From: Armatimonadota bacterium
GTDB lineage: Bacteria; Armatimonadota; Hebobacteria; CAIYQO01
Reading direction: 5' to 3'
Length of the DNA: 62,119 nucleotides
NCBI GenBank assembly: GCA_020060775.1
Contig: JAGUZN010000090.1
Coordinates: 1 to 62,119 of the forward strand
Made by a program: the position numbers and the translations under genes. Within the stretch, counting starts at the first letter, position 1. Each line of letters starts with the position of its first letter. The notes under the pieces are model-generated. The model was not told the DNA's origin. It did no database searches and was given only the letters and a program-made list of their open reading frames with translations. Shown piece by piece: positions 59,945 through 62,119 of the stretch.

Positions 59945-60991
59945 ATGAATACTTCTACTGATATTGCGGCGTTGAAAAACCGCATACCCATATTATCCCT
60001 AATCGGCCAAGGCGTCACACTGAAACAGGATGGGCGCGAATGGCTCGGACTGTGCCCATTCCATCAGGAAAACACCCCCTCTTTCCGGGTGAATCCCGAT
60101 AAGGGCGAATTTCACTGCTTCGGTTGTGGCAAAGGCGGGGATGCCATTTCATACACCCAGCTAGCCCACAACATGACATTCCCCGAAGCACTCCACTATT
60201 TACAAGAGCGGTGGGGATCGGCGGCAACCATTGACACGAACACCAGTAGCATGAGCCACGCGAACCCTTCCCCCTTGCCGACAGGACCACAGCGACCGGC
60301 CACGGATGCCAGCCCGGCACAAGCCGACTGGACCCAACGCCTACGCGGCGGGCAGGAAATTGCCGGTACCCCCGGCGAGGACTATTTACGCACGCGGAGC
60401 ATATCATCACTCTTCGCCACAGCAAGCCGTATGCGGTACCATCCCCGCTGGTTTGCCAAACCGGAGAAACGCTGGTATGGGCGACCGGCCATTATCTATC
60501 CGCTGATCGACCCGACACGGGGCAAAGATGCCCTCGTTGCGGCAGAAGGGCGCTACATTGACGGGAAAGAGAAAACCGATAAGACGAAATACCATAAGGC
60601 GCAAATCGCTGGCCCTAAGGGCGCGGGTATCTTCATTACCCCGGAGGCACTCACGCAAACCTTCTTAATTATCACTGAAGGCCCAATAGATGCCCTCTCG
60701 CTTGCGGAATGTGGGATACCAGCTATCGCAACCTGTAGCGCACAAAACCAGCCCCCGTTCCTTGCAGCGTTATGCCGTGGTAAAACCGTCTGGACGGCCT
60801 TTGACCCCGATACTGCAGGCAGCAACGGAACACAGACCCTAGCCGCCACCCTGGCAACAGCGGGTATACAATCGCACTACTTGCGGCCCCCCGAGGGCAT
60901 GGACTGGAATGATTGCCTGTGTGTGTATGGCAGGCGTGCAATGCAATCGGCATTAGCCGAACACTTCCCGAATATACGGGTAATTATGTAA
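59945..60991 (+). CDS. CHC2 zinc-finger / Toprim primase
   Basis: The 348-residue protein is a DnaG-like primase without the C-terminal helicase-binding domain. It has the CHC2 zinc finger (CPFH...FHCFGCGKGGDA), a middle region, and a Toprim domain with IITEGPIDALSLA, then VWTAFDPDTAGSNG. Such primases serve plasmids, satellites and integrated elements. The start at 59945 has AAGGA upstream; upstream codons overlap the iteron block. It follows the helicase gene by 116 bp, in line with a helicase-primase replication module. A hairpin terminator lies just after the stop. Confidence 0.88.
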   Translation: MNTSTDIAALKNRIPILSLIGQGVTLKQDGREWLGLCPFHQENTPSFRVNPDKGEFHCFGCGKGGDAISYTQLAHNMTFPEALHYLQERWGSAATIDTNTSSMSHANPSPLPTGPQRPATDASPAQADWTQRLRGGQEIAGTPGEDYLRTRSISSLFATASRMRYHPRWFAKPEKRWYGRPAIIYPLIDPTRGKDALVAAEGRYIDGKEKTDKTKYHKAQIAGPKGAGIFITPEALTQTFLIITEGPIDALSLAECGIPAIATCSAQNQPPFLAALCRGKTVWTAFDPDTAGSNGTQTLAATLATAGIQSHYLRPPEGMDWNDCLCVYGRRAMQSALAEHFPNIRVIM

Positions 60992-61016
60992 TATAACTGT
61001 ATGGTGATATAGGAAT

Positions 61017-61054
61017 ATTTCGAGGGGTATGCTTCCGGGTGTGCCCCTCGAAAT
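61017..61054 (+). terminator. Hairpin after the primase gene
   Basis: ATTTCGAGGGG at 61017-61027 pairs perfectly with CCCCTCGAAAT at 61044-61054 around a 16-base loop, 25 bases after the primase stop. Only a short T-run follows. Confidence 0.6.
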
Positions 61055-61213
61055 TATCGCGGCACCCACGGGCGACCATAACCGGCCACGGACAAGCATA
61101 GAGGTTCGATATATAAGGCGATAAGCGTACTAATACGATAATCTTTTCTAATTTCCGATAATGATCACTTAGCGGAAACCAGAAGCATACGCACGTTTGC
61201 TAGTAATCATCGC

Positions 61214-61308
61214 GCGAAACCGGCCATTATCCCCCCTTGTGGATGCCAGCACCAGGAGGTGCTAGGCGAAACCGGATAGGGAAAAGTGCCATTCTCCCCC
61301 ACTTGTGG
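61214..61308 (+). repeat. Two imperfect direct repeats
   Basis: GCGAAACCGG occurs at 61214 and 61266, each followed by CCATTNTCCCCC-NCTTGTGG-like text (61224-61242 and 61289-61308). The second unit has an extra 13 bases in the middle. They stand beside the broken ParB-like gene and might be a partition or replication site. Confidence 0.4.
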
Positions 61309-61364
61309 CTGTATGGGCCTCCTACGCGGGAATACGGGGATCCTGGCAGGATTGGCGAAGCCAA

Positions 61365-61821
61365 TCAGGTGTTGAGGATGTCGCGCAGTTCCTCGGCTTG
61401 GTCGGTATTGCCGGTCGTGGTGAGATTGTCGATGGCGTGAACGACGGCCAGGGCTTTCTCAGCGGTCTTGGGCTTGAGTCCGACTTGCGCGGCAGCTATG
61501 TCGCGAGATTTACCACTCTCACATCGTGGCAAATTTGCCACAATGTTTAAGTCAGTCCTCATTCCTTGCCGCCTTTTCGCCCGCTCCCCCTCGATCATTT
61601 TCCACAATAACATTCCTACCGATATTGGCGGTGTTCATCGTGGCGACTGTGCCGTGCTTGGTGGTGTAAGTGCGGTCACTGCAGTTTAACTGCAGTGACT
61701 TTTTTAGATCACCAACAAAAGAGTCGGCAACACCACAGCGGCGAGCTATTTCACGAGAACTCCACTTCCCCCACTCTTCATCACCAAGCAACGTTTCAAT
61801 TCCCCCACCCCACCACCCCAT
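61365..61821 (-). pseudogene. ParB-like DNA-binding protein, frameshifted remnant
   Basis: Two overlapping frames on the minus strand read as consecutive pieces of one protein. The first (from 61821) shows WSSREIARRCGVADSFVGDL and TKHGTVATMNTANIG; the second (to 61365) shows GKSRDIAAAQVGLKPKTAEKAL and QAEELRDILNT. In intact relatives these follow in that order inside one plasmid/partition-type protein. The shift lies near a G5 run (CCCCC at 61586-61590 on the plus strand). The N-terminal nuclease-like part and the usual C-terminus are missing, so it is probably dead. Confidence 0.55.
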
Positions 61822-61903
61822 TCCCTAAACGCACGAATAGCGAACGTGATACAATATAGGCACGAAATTATATACGATATTCCATGCGGAAAGGGATCGA
61901 AAA

Positions 61904-62047
61904 ATGGGGCGAGTGTGTTCGGTATGCGATTCACAATACCGGCGTGAAATTGACAGGGCGATTCTTGCGGGTACATCGATGCCGATTATTCAGGAGCGGT
62001 TCGGTGTGAGTGAGTCGGCTATTACTACTCAGACAATAGTAAGGTAG
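61904..62047 (+). CDS. 47-residue CxxC / helix-turn-helix protein, perhaps truncated
   Basis: The product begins MGRVCSVCDSQYRREIDRAI and continues LAGTSMPIIQERFGVSESAI, a pattern of a short zinc-binding knuckle followed by a helix-turn-helix, as in small transposon and phage regulators. Homologues usually go on past AI with a T-R-H-type helix and then a tail; here the text turns to TTQTIVR and stops. The next frame carries SDNSKVDNRQRL, so a one-base shift may have cut it. No clear ribosome-binding site is seen apart from GGGA. Confidence 0.45.
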   Translation: MGRVCSVCDSQYRREIDRAILAGTSMPIIQERFGVSESAITTQTIVR

Positions 62048-62119
62048 ACAATCGCCAACGTTTGTGCTATGATAGTGCATGCCTACCTCTGATGCAAGAT
62101 CGCTGGCGCCCCAGGCCAA

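Larger units (their letters stand above)
60992..61364. other. 373-bp non-coding stretch of the element
   Basis: It holds the primase terminator, two imperfect direct repeats and AT-rich text around 61090-61160. No open frame with coding character is present. Confidence 0.5.
57134..62119. mobile_element. Integrated replicative element, left part
   Basis: The segment holds, in order, a tyrosine integrase, an excisionase-like regulator, a RepA-like helicase, an iteron-like array, a CHC2/Toprim primase, a broken ParB-like gene and a small CxxC/HTH gene. The base composition looks lower in GC than the chromosome. The gene set suggests a plasmid-like element or satellite that can excise and replicate. 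No structural phage, conjugation or cargo genes are in view; the rest lies to the right of the window. Confidence 0.75.

Noticed and set aside
61746..61976. 76-residue minus-strand frame
   Set aside because: It overlaps the start of the CxxC/HTH gene on the other strand and only its last part resembles a shifted copy of the ParB-like text.
57134..62119. Second copy of the tRNA 3' end (right attachment site)
   Set aside because: I looked for the GGTTCGAATCC text and its neighbours up to the window end and found none.
1..62119. CRISPR arrays, insertion sequences, rRNA genes
   Set aside because: No regularly spaced repeats with unique spacers, no transposase and no rRNA-like stretch were seen.

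Overview
The window reads as about 56 kb of ordinary bacterial chromosome, with an unrelated-looking fragment at the extreme left and a partial integrated mobile element at the right. The host looks like a lineage outside Proteobacteria with Gram-positive-like housekeeping genes: ClpC with doubled N-terminal repeats, RicT/YaaT, and a PhoH - 7TM-HD phosphohydrolase - YbeY - diacylglycerol kinase string. It also carries very large secreted LamG/glycoside-hydrolase-like proteins. This mix fits Armatimonadota or a neighbouring phylum; that is inference, with no 16S or marker gene to prove it.

Left end (1-1250). The start of a formate dehydrogenase alpha subunit and the C-terminal part of its accessory protein FdhE lie on the minus strand. 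FdhE stops resembling its family at about position 900, exactly where a plus-strand transketolase begins in mid-protein. Both genes lose their 5' ends at the same point, so this is a rearrangement or an assembly chimera.

1.2-36 kb. A housekeeping region: DJ-1-like protein, Old Yellow Enzyme-type flavin oxidoreductase, ClpC, a bifunctional penicillin-binding protein, glycosyltransferases, a metallo-beta-lactamase-fold hydrolase, GNAT, a MEMO-family protein behind a structured leader, RicT, a tightly packed site-2 protease / cytidylate kinase / PP2C operon, RuvX-MltG-PASTA, IspH, RidA, two CNNM/TlyC-type membrane proteins, the PhoH operon, ribosomal protein S21, and an XseB without XseA.

36-41 kb. 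An ACT-domain protein, a sodium:solute symporter and a phenylacetate-CoA-ligase-like enzyme form an operon, probably for uptake and activation of an aryl or other carboxylic acid. AlkD and a split-barrel flavoprotein follow.

41.4-55.1 kb. A cluster of mostly secreted proteins: a sialate-O-acetylesterase-like enzyme, an alpha/beta hydrolase, a secreted protein of unknown function, two paralogous giants (1361 and 1307 aa) with a LamG-like domain, a CBM9-like domain and a catalytic-looking C-terminal half, a UroD-superfamily protein and a beta-propeller. It looks like a locus for attacking an external, probably substituted, glycan. No transporter or SusCD pair lies within it.

55.2-57.1 kb. ThiD, a metallophosphoesterase and a tRNA with anticodon CAT.

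57.1-62.1 kb. An integrated element beside the tRNA: tyrosine integrase, AlpA/excisionase-like regulator, RepA-like helicase and CHC2/Toprim primase. The helicase 3' end and the following gap hold twelve copies of a GATACT core, six of them in a strict 9-bp tandem array inside the coding sequence, which makes a good candidate iteron origin. A frameshifted ParB-like remnant and a tiny CxxC/HTH protein lie beyond. The right end of the element is outside the window.
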